Positions 1 to 9,192 of a DNA stretch of 64,000 bases are shown here, piece by piece. How positions within the stretch are numbered: position 1 is the first letter of the stretch; every line of letters starts with the position of its first letter. Location of the stretch: positions 5,828,001-5,892,000 of the forward strand of contig NZ_CP036525.1 in NCBI RefSeq assembly GCF_007741535.1, in the 5' to 3' direction. The translations under genes and the position numbers were made by a program. Under the pieces are notes generated by a model. That model ran no database searches and was not told where the DNA came from. It was given only the letters and a program-made list of their open reading frames with translations. The DNA comes from Rubripirellula lacrimiformis (GTDB taxonomy: Bacteria; Planctomycetota; Planctomycetia; Pirellulales; Pirellulaceae).

Positions 1-383
1 TTGACCGAAGTCGGTTTGACGAAGTTCAGATAGACGCTGAGCGGCTGGACGACTTTGCCGCCGGAAACCTTGCGGTTGCGGATCTTTGCTTCCATGAACT
101 CGTGTTGGCCCAGCGTGCCATCGACACGTTCGCGTTTGACCAACAGTGCGGTGTAATCACGGACGCTTTCGCGGCATCCGGTCAGACCATTGCGAGCGAT
201 ATCGAGTGCTCGGTCCAAGGGGTGCGAGGCGGCCGGCTTGGGCGTTGGTTCGATACTGGCGGCGTTCGCCACGCGGTGAACTGGTTCGACGAACTGTGGA
301 TCTTCGGCCAACAGCGATCGTGCGGACGATGTGGCGAACAGCGATCCGAAGAGCGCGATGATTTGGCGACGTTCAAAATTCAT
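1..383 (-). CDS. DUF1571-type secreted protein, N-terminal part (runs off the window)
   Basis: The ATG at 383-381 opens a frame that runs off the left edge, leaving 127 residues and no stop. The start has a GGAAG about 8 nt upstream. Residues 1-25 look like a signal peptide with an arginine pair (ERRQIIALFG) before a short hydrophobic stretch, so either Sec or Tat export is possible. After a proline/alanine linker comes DYTALLVKRERVDG, followed by residues ending QPLSVYLNFVKP. This is the pattern I know from planctomycete DUF1571 proteins. The family has no established function. The call rests on motif recall and only the N-terminal third is visible. Confidence 0.7.
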   Translation of the reverse strand, partial: MNFERRQIIALFGSLFATSSARSLLAEDPQFVEPVHRVANAASIEPTPKPAASHPLDRALDIARNGLTGCRESVRDYTALLVKRERVDGTLGQHEFMEAKIRNRKVSGGKVVQPLSVYLNFVKPTSV

Positions 384-839
384 GACAAGCTTCCGTGCTG
401 GGTAGACAGCGTCTTTCCGGTTTACGGCAGCATCCTCGCCGCCCGATGGTACTTCTATCGCCAAAGACGCCCGATCGAGATGATCGGATCGTCCCGAGAT
501 CGCCGCGTTTTTGTAATCGCTCAACTCGGCGTAATCGGTAATACGGATTCGTCCGCCTAGCCCGCGTCAAACTTCGCTGAACGAACTGGCGTTCTGTATT
601 CCCAATCCGTTCAGCCACGTGATATCAGACCACCGCCGGATTCTTGATCCACAAGGACCGTACAACGTTTGGCGATCGCCCTGCCAGATCAGTTTTTTTG
701 ATCTCGAAATCAAGTTTTGTCGGGAATAAGTGTCCTTCGTCATCCGGTGTCGTCGATGAACCCTAAGCGGTGCGATCGTTAAAGTTTGCCTGATCGGAAT
801 CGCCTGCGATGGATCGCACACCTTTAGGAGCCGATATCG
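384..839. other. 456 bp gap between divergent genes
   Basis: This gap lies between the divergent DUF1571 gene and the secreted protein gene and should hold both promoters. I found no convincing gene, RNA or strong hairpin. The short open frames here have no recognisable product. An AGGAG at 826-830 serves the gene starting at 840. Confidence 0.4.
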
Positions 840-1805
840 ATGAACCTGACGAACATTCGATCCCGTTTTTGCTGCAATCGCGGCCTTTGGATGCGTGCAA
901 ACGTCTGGTGCTTGGCGGTCATCGTCGTGACCTGCGTGACCCAACGACCAGCGCCAGCCCAGACGACATCTTGGTCGTCCCAGCAATCGGACAACGAATC
1001 CTCGCGAAATCGGGCTGCTGAAATCGAATCCAAACGAGTGGTTTGGCCAGCACCCGTCCGGATTGCCGATCCGATCGGGTCCACATCAGGTGCCACCCAA
1101 ACCACTCGTTTGACCTCGGATCGGGAAGTCGATTCTCGCGCCGTTGCTGGCGATAGCCAAGCGGCCCCAGCGGCCGTTCGCCGGGTAAAATTTGTTCGCG
1201 ATCCCTTCTTTGATGATCCCACGGTCGACGATTCGATCGGGGAATCCATCTTGTCAGCCGATCATGCCGACGTTTCGCTGCCCCCAATGGACGATGCACG
1301 GGCTTCGCATCCCACGATCCAAACATCTTCGGCAACGATTTACGACAGCGGACCGGGCGACAACGTCAACGTTCTGCGTCCTCCCGCATTGCCGCACTAT
1401 GTCATCGCCGCACCCAAGCCGATCCAAAATTCGTCCGGTTCGAAATCCCCGCACTTCGCGCACGACCATTCCGGCGTGGCCACGGGGTATCCCCCCAGCG
1501 GTCAGCCTGCCGCCGTCCCATCGGAAGGCGGCAACGATTCGCGATCGGGACACCATGGGCTGGGGCATCACGGATTGGGACATCATGGTGGGGGCAACCC
1601 CCAGGGTCTAACGGTGCCGCCGATCACGCTGGCCCAACGCGTCAAACAACAGGTTCGAACACCGCCCGCAACGATCCCCAATGCACGTCGCCGCGAAGTG
1701 TGGAAGACGCCTTATTCGTATGGCTATTTCGGTGCGTCGGGCAGCCGGTCTTGGTCCAACCATCACGGTTACCGCGATCGTTACTCGGAATGGCGGTATC
1801 AGTAA
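840..1805 (+). CDS. secreted planctomycete protein with GHHGL repeats and YGYFG C-terminus
   Basis: This is a 321-residue protein of unknown function. The start at 840 is supported by AGGAG nine bases upstream, although a second ATG at 891 would give a tidier signal peptide. The hydrophobic core WCLAVIVVTCV is followed by an AQ cleavage-type site near residue 41, so export is likely. The middle is low-complexity (S, T, P, N). At about residues 237-251 three 15 bp units encode GHHGL, GHHGL and GHHGG, a possible metal-binding stretch. The C-terminus (SYGYFGASG, then a Trp/His/Tyr/Arg-rich end) resembles a tail I recall on other planctomycete exported proteins. It is monocistronic and convergent with the next gene. 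Confidence 0.6.
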   Translation: MNLTNIRSRFCCNRGLWMRANVWCLAVIVVTCVTQRPAPAQTTSWSSQQSDNESSRNRAAEIESKRVVWPAPVRIADPIGSTSGATQTTRLTSDREVDSRAVAGDSQAAPAAVRRVKFVRDPFFDDPTVDDSIGESILSADHADVSLPPMDDARASHPTIQTSSATIYDSGPGDNVNVLRPPALPHYVIAAPKPIQNSSGSKSPHFAHDHSGVATGYPPSGQPAAVPSEGGNDSRSGHHGLGHHGLGHHGGGNPQGLTVPPITLAQRVKQQVRTPPATIPNARRREVWKTPYSYGYFGASGSRSWSNHHGYRDRYSEWRYQ

Positions 1806-1896
1806 CCGTCGACGCGTCGGCCACCCGTCTGCGATTTGCCGGTTAGGGTTGTCGGTCGGGTCGCCGAAGCGTGCCGTGTCCCAATCGACTTAGCAA

Positions 1897-2014
1897 CGAG
1901 CGATCAATCAGTGTCGCGATTCAAGTCATCTTGCCCCCGCCGCGCAGCGGTTTGCGGGGGACAGAGTTAGAGAGAGGGGGGGGGAAGAAAGAAACGACAC
2001 TGATTGATCGCTCG
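1897..2014. terminator. perfect 20 bp inverted repeat with nested hairpin between convergent genes
   Basis: Positions 1897-1916 are the exact reverse complement of 1995-2014. The loop holds a second hairpin around 1937-1963 (a 7 bp CCCCCGC/GCGGGGG stem) and a purine-rich tract (GAGAGAGGGGGGGG). A separate palindrome, GCCAGCT-T-AGCTGGC at 2014-2028, contains the stop codon of the minus-strand gene. A bidirectional terminator is the simplest reading. A small inverted-repeat element is the alternative. Confidence 0.5.
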
Positions 2015-2019
2015 CCAGC

Positions 2020-2649
2020 TTAGCTGGCAACCAGCGACCGGATTTTGTCGATCGACGCTTGCGTTTGTTCGACGCTGCGGATCGGTGGGATCACGTCTAG
2101 AAAATCATCGGGCAGTCCTCGTTCCACCAAGAACTGCTGCAGTCGTTCAATGTTGGTATCGCGCAGGGATTCCGTTTTCTGATACGACGCGGCTGCCAGG
2201 ATCACGTCCCCTACGGTTGCGACCACCGCGCGCCAATTCGACAGATGGTCGTCGGCTGGATCGATCGATGGGAAACGACCTTGTTGGCAATGAAACGCAT
2301 CCATCACACACTGCCGCCAAGTTCGATCCGGGTTCGCCAGTGTCGGATCCGTGATTTCGATTTCGATTTGATCCATGATTTCACAGAGGATCGCATCGAT
2401 CGTAGCTTCCCAGATCGCGGCCGGGGCCAGGGGACGACGTCGTGTCAACAATCCACGGGTGACCTGTTCCAGCATCCAAATACGCTGGTCCGCATCCCAC
2501 ATATCAAACCCATCGATCCCATATCGCCACGCGTTTTCGTCATCGCGATACTCGGCCAAAAGATGATCGACCATCATGTCGATTGCGCCGCGAAGCAATT
2601 CAGCTTCGGCACCCCGAAGCATTCTCAATCCATCAACGGTTGGCCACAT
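2020..2649 (-). CDS. conserved-looking hypothetical protein, 209 aa
   Basis: I do not recognise this family. The ORF extends to an ATG at 2709, but the ATG at 2649 has a GGGAG about 10 bases upstream and gives only a 17 bp overlap with the glycosyltransferase gene before it, so I prefer 2649. The product is soluble, acidic and largely helical in look. It has no signal peptide, membrane segment, or Cys/His cluster. Trp and Asp are frequent (ENAWRYGIDGFDMWDADQR). The overlap suggests it is co-translated with the membrane glycosyltransferase, but nothing else ties it to glycosylation. Its stop codon lies in a palindrome at 2014-2028. Confidence 0.55.
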   Translation of the reverse strand: MWPTVDGLRMLRGAEAELLRGAIDMMVDHLLAEYRDDENAWRYGIDGFDMWDADQRIWMLEQVTRGLLTRRRPLAPAAIWEATIDAILCEIMDQIEIEITDPTLANPDRTWRQCVMDAFHCQQGRFPSIDPADDHLSNWRAVVATVGDVILAAASYQKTESLRDTNIERLQQFLVERGLPDDFLDVIPPIRSVEQTQASIDKIRSLVAS

Positions 2650-4048
2650 CTCCGCTCGTCTCCCAGTCAGACTTCTCGCAATCGTCACGGTAACAAACCA
2701 GCGCCGCAATGATCGCTAGACCAGGGATCGACGGCGCTCGCATACGCAGGTTGCTCCAGTAGACCGCATGGACAGCCGTCAATGTCACAACCATCGCGAA
2801 AACGGGCCAAATCATGGCTCGACGTTCAGCGGATGACCGACCCGATCGCCGTTTCCATTTGGCCCACCCCAGGAACGCCAGGACGTAGAAAACAGCGTAG
2901 TAGACGCCAATGGCCGCCGATAATGCCATCGATCGGCCCGGGGTCAGGTGCGGCATCGGATTCCACAACCGCACCACTCGCACCACCGCAGACCCGAAAA
3001 ACATCTCCGGTTCGCGGCGGATCGCAGCTTTGGCTGCGTTACCGACCAACCGATCGTCGCTGACCTCGGTCGCTTCAACGGCTGCCAGCGTCACGGCGGT
3101 CGACGACCAATCGGTTTGCCAAAATTCTTGGGTCGTGGGATCGCCGTCGTATCGGTGTGCGTAAGCTTCGAAAAAATCGTTCGGGTCCCAGACGGTTCCC
3201 ACATCGCCTTCTCGCAAATACCGATAGAACATCGGGTTGTTGGCCAGCAACAGCGTGTAGCCGCCGTGGGTCGTGGCCCACACCGGATGCCCCAATTGAC
3301 GAACGTTTCGCATCGTCCACGCCCCTACCATGGCGACCACGACCGCCGCCAAGGCGATCGATGGAACCATCCGCCCCCAAACCCTGGGCGTCCGGCGCAG
3401 GGAAATCCAAGCGTGCCCAATGACGATGAACACCGCCCATACCAGGAACGTGGGTCGACACAGGTACGCCAGCCCTAACAACAATCCCAACGCGACCGCG
3501 TGGATGGTTCGCTTCACCGATCCCTCGAACTGGTCCGCCGGACTGGACCATTGCCACAACACAGCCGTCACGATGAAAGCCGCCAAGGTTTCCGTCATCA
3601 CCAGCGTCGACTGCTGAAGCAGAATCGGGTCGATCCCGACCATCAGCGCCGCCATCGCCGGCGGCCAAACCTGAACCGTCCAGTGGCGGGCGGTCACATA
3701 GACCGCCAATACCGTCAAGCCGCCCAACAGGGTGTGCAGCATGGCGATGGCAATCGGTGACGTCGATGTCCAGGAAAGCAAGGCTGGGTACAGTGGCGGC
3801 CGGAAAGCCGTTGGCTGAACTTGACCATCGAATCCGGTCATGCCGTACACCCCCGACTGGGAAAGCGTGTCGGCGATCGCCCGATAGGCGTCCGGATCAG
3901 CTTCGAAATCGTCCATGAAAGCAAATACGACTGCCCCGCGGACAACCAATCCGATCATCAAGACAACCCAACAAGCGACCCAGCCGCCCCCTAGCCGGGG
4001 TGACGGATTTTCACACCGCTCGTCATGCCGGGCCGGACTTGCCATCAT
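2633..4048 (-). CDS. GT39/ArnT-like membrane glycosyltransferase
   Basis: This is an integral membrane protein of about 471 residues, starting from the ATG at 4048. The open frame continues to 4198, but the extra N-terminus is charged and would overlap the divergent exporter. A first membrane helix (CWVVLMIGLVVRGAVV) is followed by a loop beginning DDFEADPDAYRAIA, then PTAFRPPLYPALL and many further helices. An acidic periplasmic loop after helix 1 and a P-x-YP motif are typical of the dolichyl-phosphate-mannose / ArnT superfamily (PMT_2), which transfers sugars from polyprenyl phosphate donors. The acceptor is unknown. It is divergent from the MMPL exporter gene and overlaps the next gene by 17 bp. 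Confidence 0.7.
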   Translation of the reverse strand: MMASPARHDERCENPSPRLGGGWVACWVVLMIGLVVRGAVVFAFMDDFEADPDAYRAIADTLSQSGVYGMTGFDGQVQPTAFRPPLYPALLSWTSTSPIAIAMLHTLLGGLTVLAVYVTARHWTVQVWPPAMAALMVGIDPILLQQSTLVMTETLAAFIVTAVLWQWSSPADQFEGSVKRTIHAVALGLLLGLAYLCRPTFLVWAVFIVIGHAWISLRRTPRVWGRMVPSIALAAVVVAMVGAWTMRNVRQLGHPVWATTHGGYTLLLANNPMFYRYLREGDVGTVWDPNDFFEAYAHRYDGDPTTQEFWQTDWSSTAVTLAAVEATEVSDDRLVGNAAKAAIRREPEMFFGSAVVRVVRLWNPMPHLTPGRSMALSAAIGVYYAVFYVLAFLGWAKWKRRSGRSSAERRAMIWPVFAMVVTLTAVHAVYWSNLRMRAPSIPGLAIIAALVCYRDDCEKSDWETSGDVANR

Positions 4049-4092
4049 CACTATTGGTTTGTGTTTCCAAACTCGAAGGTCCGGCCAATATA

Positions 4093-6591
4093 GTGAGTCT
4101 TCCGCCCCGTCGCTCTGCCTTCCCCCATCTTTCGGACAGACTGGTGCGATACCGCTATGCGATCGCATTGGTCGGGATCGTGATCGGCTGGGTCGCATGG
4201 CCCTTGGCCGGGCGAGTCGATTTTGATCGCAGCATCAGCGCGATGTTTGCCGAGGACGATCCCACTTTGGTGGCGTACCGAGAATTGGAATCGGCGTTCG
4301 GTGGCAACGCCGTGGTGATGCTGGTCTACGAAGATTCCCAGTTCACGACGACCGAGGGGATGGCCCGCAACGAATCGTTGTCACAGAGAGTCGAAGCGGT
4401 GGCCGGAGTCCGAGGCGTCCTTTCCCCTGCGGTTCTGAATCGCGCGGTCCAGAAGATTCGACCTGCCGGATTGTTTTCGCGCACGCCGCCGTTGTTTCGA
4501 AAATCCGATTCGGTGTCGCGAGGGTTCATGGATCTGTTTGCCGGCTATACCCATTCGGCCGACCAGTCGCGTGCCGCCGTCGTCGCCATCTTGGAACCGG
4601 GCCACGACCAAGGGTGCATCGAAACGCTTCAACAGATCGCGACCGAACTGGAAAACGGCGAACTGGAACAGGGCGACTTGGAAAACGGCGACTTGGAAAG
4701 CGGCGACCAAGCACCCGGTGATGCGGCGTCTGCTAACCAGGCATCCGGTGATGCCGCAGACACCATCGGCGACGTGGCATTGGTCGGCGAACCGGTCTTG
4801 GTTCACGATGGATTTCAGTTGATCGAGCGTGATGGGTCCAAGTTGGAAACCATGACACTGGCACTGCTATCGATCGTCTTGGCTGTGGCGATGCGAGACC
4901 TGCGATTGATCGTGTTGGCTGCGGGCGTGATCACTTGGTCGGTCACCGTCACCAAAGCATTGTTGTTCGAATTGGGCGTCGAACTGTCGTTGGTGTCCAC
5001 GATTCTGACCGCGGTCGTCACCGTCATCTGTGTGACCGCGATCTTGCATTTCGGCGTTCGGTTTCAGGCCAATCGGCGGCGGGGCAGATCGCGTTTGACT
5101 GCAACGGTCGGTGCGATGTCAGGCTTGGCCGCCCCCATCTTTTGGACCTGTGCTACCGATGCCGCTGGCTTTGCAGCACTTTCGATTTCGCGAATCCTGC
5201 CCGTTCAACAATTCGGCATCATGATCGCGATCGCGTCGATGGCGGTCTTTGTGGCGTTGGCATTGTTCGCCCCGGTATTGATGATGATCCCCACACCGGG
5301 CGAAGCCAGCAAGGCGGCCGCACGGGGTAGCGAACGATCCGCTGATCGCTCGCGAAATCGCAAATCACGCCTGGACCTGAAACGATGGGGGCTGATGATC
5401 AGTTCCTTGGCGATTGGTCGCCGTGGTCTGTGCGCCGTTACCACGGTCATCGTTATCGTGGTGATCGGTGTTGGCCTCGGAAAGGCCGAAGTGGAAACCA
5501 GTTTTCTAAACAACTTCCGAAGCGACAGTGTGATCGTCGCCGACTACGACCGAGTCGAAACCAACTTTGGCGGCGCCGGCGTTTGGGACATTATCTTGGA
5601 TGCCCCGCAGGTGTTGACCGAAGAATACTTGCGAAGCGTCCGCGACTTGACGGGGCAGCTTCGCGACATCGATGTCGACGGTGCGCGACTGACCAAGGTG
5701 ATCAGCTTGGCGGATGCAGATGCGGTGGCGCTGCGGGTACGATTGCTGAGGTTGGTGTCACCAGCCACACGGCTCTCGGGCATGCAGGTAACGATGCCCG
5801 TTTTCTTTGCGGCGTTGCTATCCGACGGAAACGCCGGCGAGGAATCCGTCGCCGCCGGTGCCGATCCCGACGCCAGCGAGCAACAGACAGAAACCGGCGC
5901 AGCGACTTCACAGGCGGCGGTGGATGCCGACACGGAACCTGGATCAATGCCACGTCGGTTTCGCATCATGCTGCGCAGCAACGAACAGTTGGATGCGGAT
6001 CACAAGACGGCATTGATTGATGAGGTGCGGCGAGTCGTGGCGGCCAGCGACGTGGGGGCGTCAGGTCGGGTCACCGGCTACTACGTCTTGATGACTCAAT
6101 TGGTAGGCCAAATGGTCGGTGATCAATGGCGATGCTTTGCCGCATCCGGACTATTGGTGTGGATTCTGTTGATCATGGCGACTCGATCGCCCAAATTGGC
6201 GACCGCAGCGCTCGCCCCCAATTTGCTGCCCGTGTTCTTGGTATTGGCACTGGTCGGGATCATGGGGGGGAAGATCAACATGGGCGCCGCGATGATTGCC
6301 GCGGTGTCCATCGGCCTATCGATCGACGGATCCGTGCACTTTTTGTCGGCCTACCAACGATTTCGTCGTCGTGGACATTCGGCCAACACGTCCGCGATCC
6401 ATGCCGCAGGCAACATCGGAACGGCAGTCTTCCTGGCCACGATCGCCCTGGTCGTCGGGTTCGGAGCGATGATGACCAGCCAATTTGTGCCGACTGCGAC
6501 CTTCGGGATCCTGGTGGCCGCCACCCTGGTGCTGGGAACGATCGTCAACCTGACACTGTTGCCAGCCTTGGTATCGGCAATCGACCCGTGA
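4093..6591 (+). CDS. MMPL/RND-family exporter with acidic 15 bp repeat insert
   Basis: This is an RND-superfamily membrane protein, 832 residues from the GTG at 4093. An upstream ATG at 4000 is possible but would overlap the divergent glycosyltransferase more deeply. Helix 1 is RYAIALVGIVIGWVAW. Two repeats of a large periplasmic loop plus a membrane block follow, with blocks near residues 255-405 and 675-830, which is the MMPL architecture. The second block includes GAAMIAAVSIGLSIDGSVHF, the loop/helix usual in this family. The family moves lipids or hydrophobic compounds using the proton gradient; the substrate here is unknown. At about residues 186-205 four 15 bp units encode LENGE, LEQGD, LENGD and LESGD in the first periplasmic loop. 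A GC hairpin follows the stop. Confidence 0.8.
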   Translation: MSLPPRRSAFPHLSDRLVRYRYAIALVGIVIGWVAWPLAGRVDFDRSISAMFAEDDPTLVAYRELESAFGGNAVVMLVYEDSQFTTTEGMARNESLSQRVEAVAGVRGVLSPAVLNRAVQKIRPAGLFSRTPPLFRKSDSVSRGFMDLFAGYTHSADQSRAAVVAILEPGHDQGCIETLQQIATELENGELEQGDLENGDLESGDQAPGDAASANQASGDAADTIGDVALVGEPVLVHDGFQLIERDGSKLETMTLALLSIVLAVAMRDLRLIVLAAGVITWSVTVTKALLFELGVELSLVSTILTAVVTVICVTAILHFGVRFQANRRRGRSRLTATVGAMSGLAAPIFWTCATDAAGFAALSISRILPVQQFGIMIAIASMAVFVALALFAPVLMMIPTPGEASKAAARGSERSADRSRNRKSRLDLKRWGLMISSLAIGRRGLCAVTTVIVIVVIGVGLGKAEVETSFLNNFRSDSVIVADYDRVETNFGGAGVWDIILDAPQVLTEEYLRSVRDLTGQLRDIDVDGARLTKVISLADADAVALRVRLLRLVSPATRLSGMQVTMPVFFAALLSDGNAGEESVAAGADPDASEQQTETGAATSQAAVDADTEPGSMPRRFRIMLRSNEQLDADHKTALIDEVRRVVAASDVGASGRVTGYYVLMTQLVGQMVGDQWRCFAASGLLVWILLIMATRSPKLATAALAPNLLPVFLVLALVGIMGGKINMGAAMIAAVSIGLSIDGSVHFLSAYQRFRRRGHSANTSAIHAAGNIGTAVFLATIALVVGFGAMMTSQFVPTATFGILVAATLVLGTIVNLTLLPALVSAIDP

Positions 6592-6594
6592 ATG

Positions 6595-6611
6595 TCCCCG
6601 CCCGACGGGGA
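6595..6611 (+). terminator. GC hairpin after the MMPL gene
   Basis: TCCCCG and CGGGGA form a 6 bp stem with a 5-base loop just after the stop codon at 6589-6591. No T tract follows, so this is only a candidate terminator. Confidence 0.4.
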
Positions 6612-6817
6612 TCTGCCCGCAGTCGGCGTTTTCATTCCTGCCGGGTTCGATCGTCATCCCAGGCTGGCCCCGTTTGGCCACCGGTGACCCGCTGGTCCCC
6701 ATGACCGATGAAGTTTGGGCATCGACGCCCCCCCTTTCACTTTTGGCGTCCGCGGCACCATACTTCGTAAGCGAAATCACCCTTTTTCCACCAATCTTGA
6801 ACCACAGAGAAGCAATC

Positions 6818-7333
6818 ATGGGACGTACCGGAGTCATCACGTTCAAAGGCAATCCAATGACCCTTGAAGGCAGCGATTTGGCCGTTGGATCGGCCGCCCC
6901 AGACTTCAAGCTGACGTACGCTGACGCAGGTCTGCAAACGCTGACCTTGGCCGATCTGAAGGGCAAACCTTCGATGATCAGCATCGTACCGAGCCTGGAT
7001 ACGCCTACCTGTGCCATCCAAACCAAAAAGTTCAACGAAGAACTCGGATCGCTGGGCGACAAGATCAATGCTGTCACGGTCAGCCGCGACCTTCCATTCG
7101 CCCAGGCTCGTTTCTGTGGCGCCGAAGACGTCAAGATGCGAACCGCCAGCGACTATCAAACGCACGCTTTCGGTACCGACTACGGTGTCACGATCGAAGA
7201 ACTGAAACTGTTGACCCGCGCCGTATTCGTTCTGGATGCGGACGGAAAAGTGGCTTATAAAGAAATCGTTGCTGAAGTCACCGAAGAACCGGACTACAGC
7301 GCGGCAATGGCTGCCCTGCGTATGCTGGTCTAG
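6818..7333 (+). CDS. tpx: thiol peroxidase (Tpx, atypical 2-Cys peroxiredoxin)
   Basis: This enzyme reduces hydrogen peroxide and organic peroxides using thioredoxin. I place the start at the ATG at 6818, preceded by AGAGAAG. The product is 171 residues and aligns well with the family length of about 168, whereas the open frame upstream is unlike Tpx. The peroxidatic cysteine is Cys65 in PSLDTPTCAIQ and the resolving cysteine is Cys100 in DLPFAQARFCGAE, the arrangement of atypical 2-Cys Tpx proteins. Export is not expected. A perfect 11 bp hairpin lies 48 bases after the stop. The gene appears monocistronic, and the TrhO gene downstream has its own gap. Confidence 0.93.
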   Translation: MGRTGVITFKGNPMTLEGSDLAVGSAAPDFKLTYADAGLQTLTLADLKGKPSMISIVPSLDTPTCAIQTKKFNEELGSLGDKINAVTVSRDLPFAQARFCGAEDVKMRTASDYQTHAFGTDYGVTIEELKLLTRAVFVLDADGKVAYKEIVAEVTEEPDYSAAMAALRMLV

Positions 7334-7381
7334 TCAGCGTATGCTGGCCAAACCGAGTCGATTCGTCGATTCGCCGCTCAT

Positions 7382-7408
7382 CGCTCTCTCGAATCGATCG
7401 AGAGAGCG
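7382..7408 (+). terminator. strong hairpin downstream of tpx
   Basis: CGCTCTCTCGA and TCGAGAGAGCG pair perfectly over 11 bp around a 5-base loop, followed by TTGTGGT. It is placed as expected for a terminator of tpx, though the trailing T run is weak. Confidence 0.6.
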
Positions 7409-7543
7409 TTGTGGTAGAGCCCGCCCCAATTTGGTGCAGGCGTTTGATCGAAAACCGGTGCCGCTAGCCACAATCGGCTTGCGATCCACCCATCGCTTGA
7501 AGTCTCGTCCCCGCCCCCCCCCTCAAACCAACGCTTCAACGTT

Positions 7544-8467
7544 TTGTTCTCCGTCGCCGCTCTCTACCGATTTGTGCCGCTGGACAATCACACTGAACTT
7601 CGCGACCCAATCTTGGACTGCATGGTCCGCAGCGGTGTTCGAGGCACGTTGCTGTTGGCCGACGAAGGCATCAATGGCACCGTCGCGGGCGAAAGATCAG
7701 CGATCGAAGCATTGCTGGAATTCCTTCGTCGTGACGACCGCTTCGCCGGTCTGGACGTCAAATGGTCGACGTGTGACGAGATGCCGTTTCGCCGTTCTCG
7801 CGTTCGACTGAAAGCCGAAATCGTGACACTGGGGGTCGAAGGCATCGATCCGCTGGATTCGGTCGGCACCTATGTCGATGCCGAGCAATGGAACGAATTG
7901 ATCGATGATCCCGACGTCACCTTAGTCGACACGCGGAACGACTACGAAGTCGCCATCGGAACTTTCGAAGGTGCGATCAATCCGCAAACCGAAAGCTTTC
8001 GCGACTTCCCCGAATTCGTCGCCAAGCATCTCGATCCGGCCAAGCACAAAAAGGTTGCCATGTTTTGCACCGGTGGCATCCGGTGTGAAAAATCGACGGC
8101 GTTGCTGAAAAAGGTGGGATTCAGTGAGGTGTATCACCTGCGCGGCGGCATTCTGAAGTACCTGGAATCGGTCCCGGCGGACCAATCACGTTGGCGCGGT
8201 GACTGCTTTGTGTTTGATGGCCGCGTCGCTGTCGATCATGACCTGAAGGAAGCCGACCATGTGATGTGTTTCGGTTGCGGTTGGCCGGTATCGCCGGAGG
8301 GCCAGAAATCAGAAAAGTTCAGCCCCGGCGTCCAGTGTCCCCACTGTGCCGATCAACTGACCGACGACCAACGCAGTCGATTCGGCGAACGACAGCGTCA
8401 ACTCAAACAAGCCCAGGCAGCAAGCCGATCGCAAACGCTGCAGCAACAATCCCAGCAACAACAGTAG
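7544..8467 (+). CDS. trhO: tRNA uridine(34) hydroxylase, rhodanese-like (TrhO/YceA)
   Basis: TrhO makes 5-hydroxyuridine at position 34 of tRNA using oxygen. The start is a TTG at 7544, which puts the conserved [10 protein letters not shown] strand at the N-terminus; no ATG fits. An N-terminal acylphosphatase-like region ([14 protein letters not shown]) leads into a rhodanese domain (about residues 110-215) with LVDTRNDYE and the active-site loop [12 protein letters not shown], in which Cys175 is the conserved cysteine and Cys181 the second. A C-terminal CFGC...CPHC pair could bind zinc. The last 25 residues are Gln-rich and look disordered. Length (307 aa) is normal for the family. It is convergent with the DUF5989 gene. 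Confidence 0.9.
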   Translation: MFSVAALYRFVPLDNHTELRDPILDCMVRSGVRGTLLLADEGINGTVAGERSAIEALLEFLRRDDRFAGLDVKWSTCDEMPFRRSRVRLKAEIVTLGVEGIDPLDSVGTYVDAEQWNELIDDPDVTLVDTRNDYEVAIGTFEGAINPQTESFRDFPEFVAKHLDPAKHKKVAMFCTGGIRCEKSTALLKKVGFSEVYHLRGGILKYLESVPADQSRWRGDCFVFDGRVAVDHDLKEADHVMCFGCGWPVSPEGQKSEKFSPGVQCPHCADQLTDDQRSRFGERQRQLKQAQAASRSQTLQQQSQQQQ

Positions 8468-8468
8468 T

Positions 8469-8524
8469 CCTGTTGCAGACCTAAACGACCGCCGTGGAAA
8501 CGCCGCTGGTGCGTTTAAAACAGG
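8469..8524. terminator. nested inverted repeat between convergent genes
   Basis: CCTGTT/AACAGG (8469-8474 and 8519-8524) encloses TAAACG/CGTTTA (8482-8487 and 8512-8517). It sits in the 47 bp between trhO and the DUF5989 gene and includes the latter's stop codon. It may stop transcription in both directions. Confidence 0.4.
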
Positions 8525-8748
8525 GCGTAGATAAACGGGGTTGCTGGCGATGCCGCTAAAAATGCCATCGCAATCATCAACACGGTGACCACCAAAATCG
8601 GTGTCAGCCACCATTTCTTGTTGTATCGAAGAAACCCAGCGAATTCGCGGACGATCCCCGGGTCTTTGCCGCCTGGGTTGCCGCTATCGAACTGGCTGCT
8701 ATCGAACTGGCCGCTGTCCGGTTGATGGGGCGATGATGGCTGATTCAT
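8515..8748 (-). CDS. DUF5989 family small membrane protein
   Basis: This is a 77-residue single-pass membrane protein. A disordered Gln/Ser/Asp-rich N-terminus is followed by EFAGFLRYNKKWWLTPIL, a hydrophobic helix (about residues 48-67), and the ending ATPFIYALF. The layout of an [FL]-x-x-FLR-x-x-KKWWL-x-P segment, a helix and a PFIYxLF end is how I know DUF5989 proteins. In other genomes these often sit near carbamoyltransferase or SGNH-hydrolase genes, which are not present here. Two 15 bp units at 8683-8712 encode repeated QFDSS/QFDSG-type residues in the N-terminal tail. The function is unknown. Confidence 0.7.
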   Translation of the reverse strand: MNQPSSPHQPDSGQFDSSQFDSGNPGGKDPGIVREFAGFLRYNKKWWLTPILVVTVLMIAMAFLAASPATPFIYALF

Positions 8749-9192
8749 ACGAAGTGTCCGGCGGGAACGACCTGTGACGCGATCGGCGCCACCCCTGAAT
8801 CATAGATGATCCCCCCAAACCTCCGCCACCACTGCCCTCCGCCACCACTGCCCCCCGCCACCACTGAGTCCCCGCAGCCTAGGCTTCCAGCCTGGGAGGC
8901 TCGGCTACGGTCCCATGTCGCGATTGCATGTCGTGGTTGGCGATTGGCTGATGATCCGCCGTCAAAATTGTTTTATCCCGGCGAACCGATACAACCGTCA
9001 CGATCGGTACGGATGATTTAAATGTGCCGAATCTGACTTTGATTCGATCGAGCGCCGCAAAGGTCGATAGCAGTGATGGACTCTTAAAGTGCCAACACCG
9101 CTGCTATCCAGGGGCGGAGACTTTTCAACCGCGTTCGAGACTCGATCGCGTTCACGCAGTTTCAACGCATCACGTTTGCTCGGGCAATCCGC
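8749..9192. other. 444 bp divergent gap upstream of the polysaccharide operon, with a 3 x 16 bp repeat
   Basis: Three near-identical 16 bp units with the core CCGCCACCACTG occupy 8821-8868. A short palindrome AGCCTAGGCT follows at about 8878-8887, within a G/C-rich imperfect hairpin. The rest should hold the promoter of the polysaccharide operon, but I could not identify it confidently. Confidence 0.5.

Noticed and set aside
373-618. 81-codon minus-strand frame upstream of the DUF1571 gene
   Set aside because: It overlaps the DUF1571 start in another frame, is Arg-rich and has no recognisable features.
6674-6817. 48-residue N-terminal extension of Tpx
   Set aside because: Family length and the MGRTGVITFKG start favour 6818, where a purine-rich ribosome site is present.
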